Notes: generated by a model from the sequence alone, not told the origin. A stretch of DNA of 64,000 bases from Clostridium sp. (GCA_031292145.1 JARLHR010000026.1:44303-108302); one strand, 5' to 3'. Numbered from the stretch's first letter, positions 41,417-50,933 are shown. A program made the numbers and translations.

Positions 41417-43984
41417 ATGTTTAGATTAAATATAAATGGTAAAGACCAAGTATCTGAAGTTGACAAATCTTTAATGTCTTTTTTAAGAGATGATTTGAGA
41501 ATCACGTCTGTAAAAGATGGCTGCAGCGAAGGGGCATGTGGAGCATGTACTGTTTTGGTAGATGGGAAAAAAGTAAAGGCTTGCCTCCAAAAGATATCAA
41601 AATTTGAAGGAAAAAAGATTTTAACTGTTGAAGGATTAAGCTCTAGAGAAAAGGAAGTTTATGAACATTGTTTTGCAGAAGCAGGCGCAGTTCAATGTGG
41701 TTTCTGTATTCCTGGAATGGTAATCTCTGCAAAATCTTTATTAGATATTAATCTTAAACCAACGAGAACAGATGTAAAAAAAGCAATTAATGGCAACCTT
41801 TGTAGATGTACAGGCTATAAGAAAATTGAAGAAGCTATTTTAATGGCAGCAGAATATTTTAGAGACAATCTTAAAATTCCAACTGCTCCTACTGGATTAA
41901 AAATGGCACAGAAATTTAAACGTGTTGATGCAGCTGAAAAAATAAATGGAACAGGTATTTTTGTAGATGATATTGAAATACCTGGAATGTTATATGTAAA
42001 AGCAGTACGTACAAAATATCCAAGAGCTATTATAAACAAAATTGATATAAAGAAAGCAGAAGCACATACAGACTGCGCAAAAATTTTACTTGCAAAAGAT
42101 GTTCCAAACAATAAAATTGGACATATAAAGCAAGACTGGGATGTAATGATTCCTGAAGGCGGTACAACAAGATATGTAGGAGATGCATTGGCATTAGTAG
42201 CAACTTACCATAAAGACAAAATTGATGAAGTATGTCAATTGGTTGAAATTGATTATACTGAATTGGAACCGATTACTTGTCCTACAGATGCTTTAAAGGC
42301 AGATGCACCTTTAATCCATTCGGATGGAAATATTATGAGTCGCGATATTCTAAAACGGGGTAATGCTAATGAAGCAATTAAAAATTCTAAATATGTTGTA
42401 ACAAGAAAATATAAGACACCATTTCAGGAACATGGATTTATGGAGCCAGAATGTGCAATTGCCATGCCTGAAGGAGAAGATGGCATTTTGCTTTATTCTG
42501 GTTCACAGTCTGTGTATGATGAGCAACGTGAAATCTCAAATATGCTTAAGATTCCAATAGAAAAAATACATTGTCACGCACAACTTGTTGGTGGCGGATT
42601 TGGTGGTAAAGAAGATATGAGCGTTCAGCATCATGCAGCATTAATGGCATGGTATACGAAAAAACCATGTAAAGTAAAATTTTCAAGGCAGGAAAGTCTG
42701 GATTATCATACTAAACGTCATCCAATGGAAATGGAGTTTACAACAGCTTGCGATGAAAATGGTTATTTGACAGCTATGAAAGGTATTATTATTGCCGATA
42801 CAGGTGCGTATGCATCTCTTGGTGGGCCTGTATTACAAAGAGCATGTACTCACGCACCTGGACCATATAATTATCAGAATATTGATATATTGGGAATGTC
42901 GGTTTACACCAACAATGTTGTAGCTGGCGCATTTCGAGGCTTTGGTGTAATACAAAGTTGTTTTGCTACTGAAAATAACATTAATTTACTTGCTGAAATG
43001 GTTGGAATTTCACCATGGGAAATTCGTTATCGTAATGCAATTCGTCCTGGGGAGGTTCTGCCAAATGGTCAGATAGCAGATGAAAGTGTTGCCATGGCAG
43101 AGTGTTTGGAAGCTGTTAAGGATGTATATGAATCAAATCCATATGCAGGTATTGCTATTGGATTCAAAAATAGCGGAACTGGTGTAGGAAATAAGGACAT
43201 TGGACGTTGTATTTTATCAATTGAAGATGGAAAAGTTCATATTCGAACTTCTGCAGCATGCATGGGGCAAGGAATTGCAACAATGTGCACTACTGTTTTA
43301 TGTGAGACAACTGGGTTAGATCCGGTTCTTATTGTACACGAAAGACCAGATACTATTCGTACACCCAATTCAGGAACTAGTACAGCTTCTAGACAAACTG
43401 TAGTAACTGGCGAATCTGTAAGACAAGCATCTGAAAAATTGAAAGTAGAACTAGATAAAGGCTTAGGGCTTGGTGAATTAGAAGGCAGAGAATTTTATGG
43501 AGAATATTCTGCAAAGACAGACCCAATGGGATCTATAAAAGAAAATCCAATTAGCCATGTAAGCTATAGCTATGGAGCTCAAGTTGTTATCTTAAATGAA
43601 GAAGGAAAAGTTGAAAAAGTAGTTGCAGCATATGATGTTGGAACACCTGTTAATATTCAGTCTGTTGAAGGGCAGATTGAAGGTGGTATCGTTATGGGAT
43701 TAGGTTATGCCTTGACAGAAGAATTTAAAGTTGAAGGAGGTTATCCTAAGACAAAACTAGGTACACTAGGACTTATGAGAGCAACGGATGCTCCTGAGCT
43801 TGAAGTTATTCTTGTACAGAGCAAAAATAAAATTCCAGAGACTTATGGTGCAAAAGGTTGTGGAGAATTGTGTCTAATTCCAACAGCTCCGGCTTGCTCC
43901 CTAGCTTATTACAGATTAGACGGAAAATTCCGTGCTCAGCTGCCGTTAAAAGACACATTTTATAAAAAACAAAAGAATAAATAA
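41417..43984 (+). CDS. Selenium-dependent-type xanthine dehydrogenase, fused Fe-S and Mo subunits
   Basis: 855 residues. N-terminal 2Fe-2S domain (1-about 150): CSEGACGACTVLVDGKKVKAC, then the second cluster CGFCIPGM and GNLCRCTGY. The molybdopterin domain (from about 165) shows GGGFGGKED, GAFRGFGVIQ, MGQGIATM and GAKGCGELC with the Glu near the Mo site. There is no FAD domain, so electrons must leave by another protein, possibly YgfK. Fusion and context (ssnA, xdhC-like, ygfK) match the selenium-dependent xanthine dehydrogenase family; no in-frame UGA is involved, as the selenium is in the cofactor. The ribosome site is GGGAGG. Confidence 0.9.
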   Translation: MFRLNINGKDQVSEVDKSLMSFLRDDLRITSVKDGCSEGACGACTVLVDGKKVKACLQKISKFEGKKILTVEGLSSREKEVYEHCFAEAGAVQCGFCIPGMVISAKSLLDINLKPTRTDVKKAINGNLCRCTGYKKIEEAILMAAEYFRDNLKIPTAPTGLKMAQKFKRVDAAEKINGTGIFVDDIEIPGMLYVKAVRTKYPRAIINKIDIKKAEAHTDCAKILLAKDVPNNKIGHIKQDWDVMIPEGGTTRYVGDALALVATYHKDKIDEVCQLVEIDYTELEPITCPTDALKADAPLIHSDGNIMSRDILKRGNANEAIKNSKYVVTRKYKTPFQEHGFMEPECAIAMPEGEDGILLYSGSQSVYDEQREISNMLKIPIEKIHCHAQLVGGGFGGKEDMSVQHHAALMAWYTKKPCKVKFSRQESLDYHTKRHPMEMEFTTACDENGYLTAMKGIIIADTGAYASLGGPVLQRACTHAPGPYNYQNIDILGMSVYTNNVVAGAFRGFGVIQSCFATENNINLLAEMVGISPWEIRYRNAIRPGEVLPNGQIADESVAMAECLEAVKDVYESNPYAGIAIGFKNSGTGVGNKDIGRCILSIEDGKVHIRTSAACMGQGIATMCTTVLCETTGLDPVLIVHERPDTIRTPNSGTSTASRQTVVTGESVRQASEKLKVELDKGLGLGELEGREFYGEYSAKTDPMGSIKENPISHVSYSYGAQVVILNEEGKVEKVVAAYDVGTPVNIQSVEGQIEGGIVMGLGYALTEEFKVEGGYPKTKLGTLGLMRATDAPELEVILVQSKNKIPETYGAKGCGELCLIPTAPACSLAYYRLDGKFRAQLPLKDTFYKKQKNK

Positions 43985-44036
43985 TATACAAAAGGAAGTA
44001 TTTATTCTTTTGTTATTAAGAAAGGAAGATTCTTAG

Positions 44037-44642
44037 ATGAAAACTAATGGCATTATAGTAGCGGCAGGTTTATCTAGCCGTATGAAGGCGTTTAAACCAC
44101 TCTTGAAATTGAAAGAAAAAACTATAATTGAATATAGTATTGATAGTATGCTTAATGCTAGAGTGAATCAAATTGTTGTAGTGTTGGGATTTAATGCAAA
44201 AGAAGTTGAGAATTTACTACGTAATAAATATGATTGTTCACAATTAACATTTATATACAATGAGAAATATGCTGAAACTGATATGCTTACATCTGTTAAG
44301 ATTGGAATATTAGCGCTAGATAACTGTGATGCCTTTTATCTTCTTCCAGGAGATATGCCAGCAATTAAAACAAAAACTTTTCTTATGGTGAAAGATTCCA
44401 TAACCAAAACAGGTGCTATGGTGGCTTTTCCCACTATTAATGGACAACGAAAACATCCACCTTTGATTTCATGGAAATGTGTAGAGCTTATTATTAATTT
44501 TCACGGAGATGGGGGCCTTAGAGAATTATGGAATCAGCTTGAAGACCAAATAGTGACAGTTCCTGTTGAGGATTTTGGATGTACGATAGATGCAGATACA
44601 AAGGAAGATTATAATAGGTTATTACATTACATGGAGGGTTAG
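44037..44642 (+). CDS. MocA/MobA-like cofactor nucleotidyltransferase
   Basis: 201 residues. The nucleotide-binding start is clear: GIIVAAGLSSRMKAFKPLLKL, followed by VVVLGFNA, YAETDMLTSVKIGIL and LLPGDMPAIKTKTF. MocA-type enzymes attach CMP to molybdopterin for xanthine-dehydrogenase-family enzymes. The gene lies between the fused hydroxylase and the three-gene hydroxylase, so it probably supplies the cytosine dinucleotide cofactor to either or both. AAAGGAAG precedes the start. Confidence 0.85.
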   Translation: MKTNGIIVAAGLSSRMKAFKPLLKLKEKTIIEYSIDSMLNARVNQIVVVLGFNAKEVENLLRNKYDCSQLTFIYNEKYAETDMLTSVKIGILALDNCDAFYLLPGDMPAIKTKTFLMVKDSITKTGAMVAFPTINGQRKHPPLISWKCVELIINFHGDGGLRELWNQLEDQIVTVPVEDFGCTIDADTKEDYNRLLHYMEG

Positions 44643-44668
44643 AAATAAATATATAGGAGGGACTTTGT

Positions 44669-46783
44669 ATGGAGAAAATAAGTGAATCTGTAAAGAAAAA
44701 GGATCATGAATCTAAAATAAGTGGTAGTGCTCTTTTCGTGGATGATCATGTAATGGATGGTATGCTTTATGGTAAACTACTGCATTCAGCAAAGGCAAAA
44801 GCACGAATCACCAATATTTCGATTCCTAAATTACTGGAAGGTTATTTTGTTGTCGACAAGAAAGACGTAACAGGGGTAAACCGTGTTCATATTGTTGAGG
44901 ATGATACTCCCGTTTATGCTGAAGATACTGTAGAGTATGTTGGGGAACCGATTTTAATGGTTGTTGGACCTGAGTTTAAAGAAGTTGAGAGAATTTTAAA
45001 CGAGATTATTGTAGCATACGAAGAAGAAGTTCCTGTTTTGGATATGCGTAAGTCTGATACAGTTTTTTTCCATTACAATTATGCAAAAGGGGATATAGAT
45101 AAGACTTTGAAAGAAGCTGACCGTGTTTTCGTCGAAACATTTCAGACTGGCTATCAAGAACAAGCTTACCTTGAAACTCAGGGGATGATTGCTTATCCTC
45201 ATGATGGACGAATGACTGTACGAGGTTCTATGCAATGTCCATACTATATTTATGGTGCAGTTTCTAAGGCATTAGGCTATGAGGAGAAGGATGTACAAAT
45301 TATTCAAGATGTTACAGGCGGAGGGTTTGGTGGCAAGGAAGCGTTTCCTTCAATACTTGCTTGTCAGGTTGCAGTAGCGGCCCAAAAGGCAAATAGACCA
45401 GTTAAGGTTATATTTGATAGAAGAGAAGACATGGAGTTTACTTCAAAACGTCATCCATCTATCTCTACCTATAAAGTAGCTATTAAAAACGGTAAAATTA
45501 CTGGCATGGATATTGATGTTTTATTTAATAGTGGTGCATACACTACACTTTCTCCAGTTGTTTTACAGCGTGGTCTAATTTGTGGAAACGGCGTATATCG
45601 TGTAGACAATCTCCGCGTTGAGGGACGTGCTGTTAAGACAAATACTGTACCTTGTGGCGCATATCGTGGCTTTGGTGCACCTCAGACGTTCTTTGCGGTA
45701 GAGATAATTATGGATCATATTGCAAAAGAAATGGGTGTAGATTCCCTTAAGCTTAAAGAAGAATATATTGTTAAACAAGGTGATTCTACGTCTACTAGTG
45801 GCAAATATCATTTCCATGTACCTCTACCTGAAATGATTGAACAGATTGATAAACTTGCTAATTACCGTGCAAAACGCAAACAGTATATGATTCAGAATGG
45901 CAGATATCGTAAAGGTATTGGAATGTCTTTATTTTTCCATGGATGTGGTTTTACTGGTAGTGGAGAACGTGATTTCATTAAGGCAGTTGCGAAAATAAGG
46001 AAAAATTCAGATGATACTATAGATATTCTTGCAAGTAATTCAGATATAGGTCAAGGTCTTAAAACTACTTTCTCTAAAATTGTTGCGGATACCCTTGGCA
46101 TTTCTTATGAACAAGTATTTATCAATAATCCAGACACAGATCTTGTTCCTGATTCAGGTCCAACTGTTGCAAGTCGTTCCTTGATGACAGTTGGAGAATT
46201 ATTAAGGCGTGCAGCAGAGAGACTTAAGAAAGAGTGGAAGGAAGGAGAAGTTCAAGTTATAGAAGAACATTTCGTTGAACCTGATTTTGTAATTCCATTC
46301 AGTCTAGATAAATTTAAGGGAGATGCCTATCCAACCTATTCTTGGGGGGTAAATGCTATTGAAGTAGAAGTAGATACACTTACTGCCACCACAAAGATAC
46401 TGGGGGCATGGGGAAGCTTTGATGTTGGTGTTCCTATTGACATGAATATTATACAAGGACAGATGCAGGGCGGGTTCCTTCAAGGGATTGGATATGCATC
46501 TATGGAACAGATGGATTACAACGATAAAGGTATGATTCGAAATAATAGTTTTAGTGATTACATTATTCCTACAGCAGTAGATGTACCAAATCTAGTTACT
46601 GAAATCATCAATAATCCATATACACATGGTCCATATGGAGCAAAGGGTGCAGGTGAGCTCCCTCTCGTAGGTGCAGCTCCAGCTTATGTTGAAGCTATGG
46701 AAAATGCCATTGGTGGAAACCTAAATAAGGTTCCATTCACAACAGAAGATACAATGATCGTTTTAGAGGAGGTGCATAAATAA
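44669..46783 (+). CDS. xdhA: Xanthine dehydrogenase-type molybdopterin subunit
   Basis: 704 residues, molybdopterin-binding large subunit alone. Motifs: SKISGSALFVDD, GGGFGGKEAFPS, CGAYRGFGAPQ, SNSDIGQGLKT, and GPYGAKGAGELP with the active-site Glu. GGAGGG lies upstream and the stop overlaps the next gene (TAATG). With the two genes downstream it makes a classic three-subunit Mo/Fe-S/FAD hydroxylase. The substrate may be xanthine, hypoxanthine or another purine; the sequence does not decide. Confidence 0.9.
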   Translation: MEKISESVKKKDHESKISGSALFVDDHVMDGMLYGKLLHSAKAKARITNISIPKLLEGYFVVDKKDVTGVNRVHIVEDDTPVYAEDTVEYVGEPILMVVGPEFKEVERILNEIIVAYEEEVPVLDMRKSDTVFFHYNYAKGDIDKTLKEADRVFVETFQTGYQEQAYLETQGMIAYPHDGRMTVRGSMQCPYYIYGAVSKALGYEEKDVQIIQDVTGGGFGGKEAFPSILACQVAVAAQKANRPVKVIFDRREDMEFTSKRHPSISTYKVAIKNGKITGMDIDVLFNSGAYTTLSPVVLQRGLICGNGVYRVDNLRVEGRAVKTNTVPCGAYRGFGAPQTFFAVEIIMDHIAKEMGVDSLKLKEEYIVKQGDSTSTSGKYHFHVPLPEMIEQIDKLANYRAKRKQYMIQNGRYRKGIGMSLFFHGCGFTGSGERDFIKAVAKIRKNSDDTIDILASNSDIGQGLKTTFSKIVADTLGISYEQVFINNPDTDLVPDSGPTVASRSLMTVGELLRRAAERLKKEWKEGEVQVIEEHFVEPDFVIPFSLDKFKGDAYPTYSWGVNAIEVEVDTLTATTKILGAWGSFDVGVPIDMNIIQGQMQGGFLQGIGYASMEQMDYNDKGMIRNNSFSDYIIPTAVDVPNLVTEIINNPYTHGPYGAKGAGELPLVGAAPAYVEAMENAIGGNLNKVPFTTEDTMIVLEEVHK

Positions 46784-47250
46784 TGATAAAATTTATTCTT
46801 AATGGCAAAGAGGTCGCATCCAATTCCAAATCAAATGAGCGTTTACTAGATGTACTTAGAAATGAATTTCGTATTACTGGCGTAAAGTGTGGTTGTAAAG
46901 AGGGTGAATGTGGTGCTTGTTCTATAATTCTCGATGGCAGACTGGTTAATTCTTGTATGGTGGCTCTGGGCAGCATTGAAGGCAGTACGGTTGTCACTAT
47001 TGAAGGCTATAGAGAAACTGAACGTTTTGCAGTTATTGATAAGGCATATGCATCAGTCAGTGCGGTACAGTGTGGTTTTTGTATTCCAGGCATGATCCTT
47101 GCAACTGAATGTATCCTTAACAAGAACCCAAACCCTACAGAAGCAGAGATTCGTGAAGGCATTTCTGGAAATCTTTGTAGATGTACTGGTTATAATTCCA
47201 TAGTTAAAGCTATTGGTATTGCAGCAAGGGAGGGAAAAGGATTATGGTAA
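46783..47250 (+). CDS. xdhC: Xanthine dehydrogenase-type 2Fe-2S subunit
   Basis: 155 residues with both clusters of the family: CGCKEGECGACSIILDGRLVNSC (plant-ferredoxin type) and CGFCIPGM plus GNLCRCTGY (alpha-helical cluster). It passes electrons from the molybdenum site to FAD. It overlaps the upstream gene by one base and the downstream FAD subunit by seven. Note that naming of xdh subunits varies between organisms. Confidence 0.92.
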   Translation: MIKFILNGKEVASNSKSNERLLDVLRNEFRITGVKCGCKEGECGACSIILDGRLVNSCMVALGSIEGSTVVTIEGYRETERFAVIDKAYASVSAVQCGFCIPGMILATECILNKNPNPTEAEIREGISGNLCRCTGYNSIVKAIGIAAREGKGLW

Positions 47251-48062
47251 ATGGTTATAAACCAACATCTTTAAAAGAAGCATTGGATATCTTAGCAAAG
47301 GAAATTGTTACTCCTTATGCTGGAGGTACTGATTTGATGATTAAACCAGATGAAAATGCCACATATTTATTCATTAATAAAGTAGCGGAAATGAAAAATA
47401 TTGTAGAAGATATAGAATATATTCGTATCGGTGCAGCATGTACTTTTACTGAAATTCTTGAAAATGAACTTGCTCCAGCCATTCTAAAGGAAGCTGTTTC
47501 ACAAATTGCAGCACCAGCAGTCCGAAATCTCGGTACTGTTGGTGGAAATATCTGCAATGGATCTCCGAAAGCAGACAGTGCACTGATTTTTTTTGTCACA
47601 AACTCTAAACTGCGTCTTGCAAGCAACAGAGGTGAACGAGTAATCCCTATTACTGAGTTCTATTCTGGTAGAAAGAAGACTACTATTAAGAAGGATGAAC
47701 TCCTTGTTGAGATTCTTATGAATAAAACTGGTATAAATAATTACTACTATAAGAAGGTTGGTGAAAGAAATGCTTTGGCAATTTCAAGAGTATCTTTTGC
47801 TGCTTTCCTTAATGTAGAAGCTGGTAAGATTGCTAATTGTATGACAGCATTTGGTGCAGTCAGTGACGTGGTTATTAGACGAGAAGATATTGATGCAATG
47901 TTTATCGGTAAGACCATTGAAGAGGCAAAGGCTATCAAGGAAGAGTATCTTGCAGAATATAATAAAGCAATTGTTCCTATCAAAGGCAGAATATCTGCAA
48001 AATACAGAAAGACGGTCTGCATGAATTTACTTCGTGATTTTCTTGAAAGTAATGGAATATGA
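47244..48062 (+). CDS. xdhB: Xanthine dehydrogenase-type FAD-binding subunit
   Basis: 272 residues. The FAD-binding loops are PYAGGTDLMIK and VRNLGTVGGNICNGSPKADS; the C-terminal CO-dehydrogenase flavoprotein domain begins near NNYYYKKVGERNALAISRVSF. It hands electrons to NAD or another carrier. It completes the three-subunit enzyme with the two overlapping upstream genes. Structured repeat R begins about ten bases after its stop. Confidence 0.9.
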   Translation: MVNGYKPTSLKEALDILAKEIVTPYAGGTDLMIKPDENATYLFINKVAEMKNIVEDIEYIRIGAACTFTEILENELAPAILKEAVSQIAAPAVRNLGTVGGNICNGSPKADSALIFFVTNSKLRLASNRGERVIPITEFYSGRKKTTIKKDELLVEILMNKTGINNYYYKKVGERNALAISRVSFAAFLNVEAGKIANCMTAFGAVSDVVIRREDIDAMFIGKTIEEAKAIKEEYLAEYNKAIVPIKGRISAKYRKTVCMNLLRDFLESNGI

Positions 48063-48072
48063 TTAATCCATA

Positions 48073-48236
48073 TCAAGTGAATCTTAGTTGAACTTATCTA
48101 GGGTCGTGCCGCTGTTATCTCCCACTTAAGCAGAGAACCTAAATCTATGATTTAGTGTGAATCGCTTACTCATCTGACTTTAGGAAGAGGAGTTTCATAT
48201 ATTGTGGGAGTGTTACAGCGGCTAGACATCAGATAA
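48073..48236. repeat. Structured repeat R with nested short repeat Q
   Basis: The R framework is present (CTTATCTAGGGTCGTGCCGC on the left; GTGGGAGTGTTACAGCGGCT then AGATAA on the right), lacking the first two hairpins of the compact copy. Repeat Q, short form, occupies 48134-48196 in the apical loop directly after CTTAAGCAG. Confidence 0.65.
48134..48196 (+). repeat. Dispersed repeat Q, short form, nested in R
   Basis: Begins AGAACCTAAATCTATGATTT and ends GAGGAGTTTC. The last part is identical to the copy at 49691-49817, which retains about 65 extra bases at the front. Confidence 0.65.
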
Positions 48237-48256
48237 AGAATAAATTTAAGTAGGAT

Positions 48257-48296
48257 AAAAAGCATTTAATATTAACAGGATTGAATGCTTTTTATT
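48257..48296 (+). terminator. Terminator after the xdh operon
   Basis: AAAAAGCATT pairs with AATGCTTTTT, followed by ATTATTAT. The rest of 48297-48559 has no gene that I recognise. Confidence 0.75.
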
Positions 48297-48559
48297 ATTA
48301 TATATTTTAAATTGATATACTAATAATCCATAATATGTATTTTTAGGGTTTAATTATTTCATAAAAACGTGTAGAATAATATTATGTAAAAAGGAAAAAA
48401 TAACCAATGTAAACAGAATGTACACCAGCATGCAAAGAATGAATTTGAAAGGTTATTTTGGAGATTGAAATTTATATTTAACAAATTCTTTTGAAAAAGA
48501 ATTTACTTATAATTCCTTAGACTTATACAAAATTACCAAATAATTATGGGGGAACAAAA

Positions 48560-49579
48560 ATGAAAAAAATTAAAACTACAGAAGCTGTAGGTAATGTAAT
48601 TTGCCATGATATTACACAAATTATCAAAGGAGAAAAAAAAGATGTTGCGTTTAAAAAAGGACACATTGTTACTGAGGAAGATATTCCAGTTTTATTATCA
48701 ATAGGTAAGGATAATCTTTATGTATGGGAGAAAAAGGAGGGTATGCTTCATGAAAATGAAGCAGCAGAAATTCTTTGTAAAATATGTAAAAGTGACTTTA
48801 TGAATGCAACTAAGGTGAAGGAAGGCAAAATTGAACTAATTGCAGCAGAAGATGGTTTGTTTAAAATTGATATTGAAAAGCTTCGTAAAATAAATTCTTT
48901 TGGCGAAATGATGGTTGCAACCCGCCACAGTAATTTTCCTGTAAAAAAAGGTGATAAATTAGCAGGCACACGTATTATTCCTCTTGTAATTGAACAAAAG
49001 AAAATGGATGAGGCAGTTAAACTGGCAGGTGATAAACCATTAATGGAGATTCTTCCATTTATCCACAAAAAAGCAGGGATTATAACTACAGGTAATGAGG
49101 TTTTCTATGGAAGAATTAAAGATACATTTGGACCTGTTATTCGAGAAAAACTTGCAGAATATAATGTTGAAGTTTTAGGACAGAAGATTCTGAGTGATGA
49201 TCCTAAATTAATAACAGAAGCTATAAAAGATTTTATTAAAGAAGGTGCAGAATTAATAATATGTACAGGTGGAATGAGTGTAGACCCTGATGATACAACA
49301 CCAACTGCAATTCAAAATACAGGCGCAAAGATTGTTTCTTATGGTGCTCCTGTGCTTCCGGGTGCAATGTTTTTACTAGCATATTATAATGATACACTTC
49401 CAGTTATTGGCCTTCCAGGCTGCGCAATGTATGCCAAGCGTACTATTTTTGATTTGGTTCTTCCAAGAGTTATGGTAAATGACAAAATAACTTTAGAGGA
49501 TATTGCAAGCCTTGGGCATGGTGGGCTGTGTCTTTCATGCGATATTTGCACATTCCCTAATTGTGGTTTTGGGAAATAA
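48560..49579 (+). CDS. MoeA-like molybdopterin-binding protein with Cys-rich tail
   Basis: 339 residues. The first 160 resemble an N-terminal domain found in molybdopterin-binding proteins of hydroxylase clusters (TTEAVGNVICHDIT). The MoCF-biosynthesis domain (about 170-310) has GIITTGNEVFYGRI, ICTGGMSVDPDDTTP and GLPGCAMYAKRTIFDLVLPR. The protein ends GGLCLSCDICTFPNCGFG with four cysteines, which could bind a metal or Fe-S centre. It is shorter than MoeA and lacks a usual MoeA domain IV. It probably inserts or stores molybdenum cofactor for the hydroxylases. Confidence 0.82.
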   Translation: MKKIKTTEAVGNVICHDITQIIKGEKKDVAFKKGHIVTEEDIPVLLSIGKDNLYVWEKKEGMLHENEAAEILCKICKSDFMNATKVKEGKIELIAAEDGLFKIDIEKLRKINSFGEMMVATRHSNFPVKKGDKLAGTRIIPLVIEQKKMDEAVKLAGDKPLMEILPFIHKKAGIITTGNEVFYGRIKDTFGPVIREKLAEYNVEVLGQKILSDDPKLITEAIKDFIKEGAELIICTGGMSVDPDDTTPTAIQNTGAKIVSYGAPVLPGAMFLLAYYNDTLPVIGLPGCAMYAKRTIFDLVLPRVMVNDKITLEDIASLGHGGLCLSCDICTFPNCGFGK

Positions 49580-49595
49580 GACTGACAAAGCTTAA

Positions 49596-49856
49596 TCAAG
49601 TGAAACTTGATTAAGGTGGGGTTTGATCCCCATCTGAATCTTAGTTGAACTTATCTAGGGTCGTGCCGCTGTTATCTCCCACTTAAGCAGATAAGTGAAA
49701 GTCCAAATCTATGATTTGGTTTCTTGAACTTAGCTAACGACGTAAGTAGTTAGCCTCCTTTAAAAAACGATTTAGTGTGAATCGCTTACTCATCTGACTT
49801 TAGGAAGAGGAGTTTCATATATTGTGGGAGTGTTACAGCGGTTAGACATAAGATAA
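49596..49856. repeat. Structured repeat R, full copy with nested long repeat Q
   Basis: Starts 17 bases after the MoeA-like gene stop. The first hairpins (TCAAGTGAAACTTGA; GGTGGGG with CCCCATC) and the stem TTATCT...AGATAA match the compact copy at 35951-36078. The loop between CTCCCAC and GTGGGAG is expanded by the long form of repeat Q (49691-49817). Confidence 0.7.
49691..49817 (+). repeat. Dispersed repeat Q, long form, nested in R
   Basis: Begins ATAAGTGAAAGTCCAAATCT and ends GAGGAGTTTC; the same length class as 2541-2667, with the same alternative pairing of CCAAAT and ATTTGG segments. Confidence 0.7.
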
Positions 49857-49953
49857 ATATTACAAGGTCAGCCTGAAAGTGCTCCTATGGCTCAATATCT
49901 TGAATAATTATTAAAATTATCTGTGATAAACTGGTTGATATGAGGTGAATAAA

Positions 49954-50928
49954 ATGGTAGATAGTAGTGGTAGAAATATTGAATACCTTAGAATTTCTGT
50001 TACAGATAGATGTAATCTTAGATGTGTATATTGCATGCCGGAATGTGGAATTGAAAACTTAGAACATGACGAAATACTTACTTTTAAAGAGATTATGTTA
50101 ATAGTAAAAACTGTTTCACAGCTTGGTATTCGCAAGATAAAAATTACAGGAGGAGAACCATTAGTACGAAAGGGGATTGTAAATTTAGTTAGGAGAATCA
50201 AAGATATTGATGGCATTGAAGAGATAACAATGACCACAAACGGCGTACTTTTTGGTGACATGGCAGATAGTTTAGCTGAAGCAGGTCTTGATAGTGTAAA
50301 TATCAGTCTTGACACATTAAGTGGTACAAGCTTTAATAAAATTACTCGCAGAGACTGTTTAGATAAAGTGAAGTTTGGATTGAAAAAAGCAGTTGAACTT
50401 GGATTGAAAACAAAAATAAATTGTGTCCCAATAGCTCAGTTAAATGGTAATGATTTAATAGATATATTGAAAATAGCTGAAGAAAATCCCATCGATGTGC
50501 GTTTTATAGAACTTATGCCTATTGGTTTTGGAAAAAGTTATTCACCTGTTTGTAATAAACAAATATTCGAGCAGATAGAACAGAATTTTGGAATACTTCA
50601 ACACTCAAAAATTAGACATGGTAATGGACCGGCTGTGTATTATAATTTATCAGATTTCAAGGGAAGTGTTGGCTTTATAAGTGCAATTTCCAATGAATTT
50701 TGCGGTACTTGTAATCGTATTCGCTTGACTGCTGATGGAAATTTGAAATTATGTCTTCATTATAATAAGGGAGTTGCACTAAAGCCTCTTATACGTAGTG
50801 GAATAAGTAAAGAACGATTAAAAAGAGTTATTGAAAATGCAATATATAATAAACCAAGTCACCATGGTTTTAATTGCAGTAGTACGGAAAATATAGAATT
50901 TAAAAATATGGTTCAGATAGGAGGATAA
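49954..50928 (+). CDS. moaA: GTP 3',8-cyclase (MoaA)
   Basis: About 324 residues; the start is the ATG of MVDSSGRNIEYLR after TGAGGTG. Radical SAM motif CNLRCVYCMP, then GGEPLVRKGI for SAM, TTNG and NISLDTL. A second C-terminal 4Fe-4S cluster is formed by CGTCNRIRL and a later C in LKLCLHY. The conserved terminal GG is present. It makes the first intermediate of molybdopterin from GTP. It starts the moaA-mog-moaC-MOSC run. Confidence 0.95.
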   Translation: MVDSSGRNIEYLRISVTDRCNLRCVYCMPECGIENLEHDEILTFKEIMLIVKTVSQLGIRKIKITGGEPLVRKGIVNLVRRIKDIDGIEEITMTTNGVLFGDMADSLAEAGLDSVNISLDTLSGTSFNKITRRDCLDKVKFGLKKAVELGLKTKINCVPIAQLNGNDLIDILKIAEENPIDVRFIELMPIGFGKSYSPVCNKQIFEQIEQNFGILQHSKIRHGNGPAVYYNLSDFKGSVGFISAISNEFCGTCNRIRLTADGNLKLCLHYNKGVALKPLIRSGISKERLKRVIENAIYNKPSHHGFNCSSTENIEFKNMVQIGG

Positions 50929-50933
50929 ATACT

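Noticed and set aside
49857-49953. Molybdenum-cofactor riboswitch before moaA
   Set aside because: The gap is short and no conserved multi-stem aptamer was seen.
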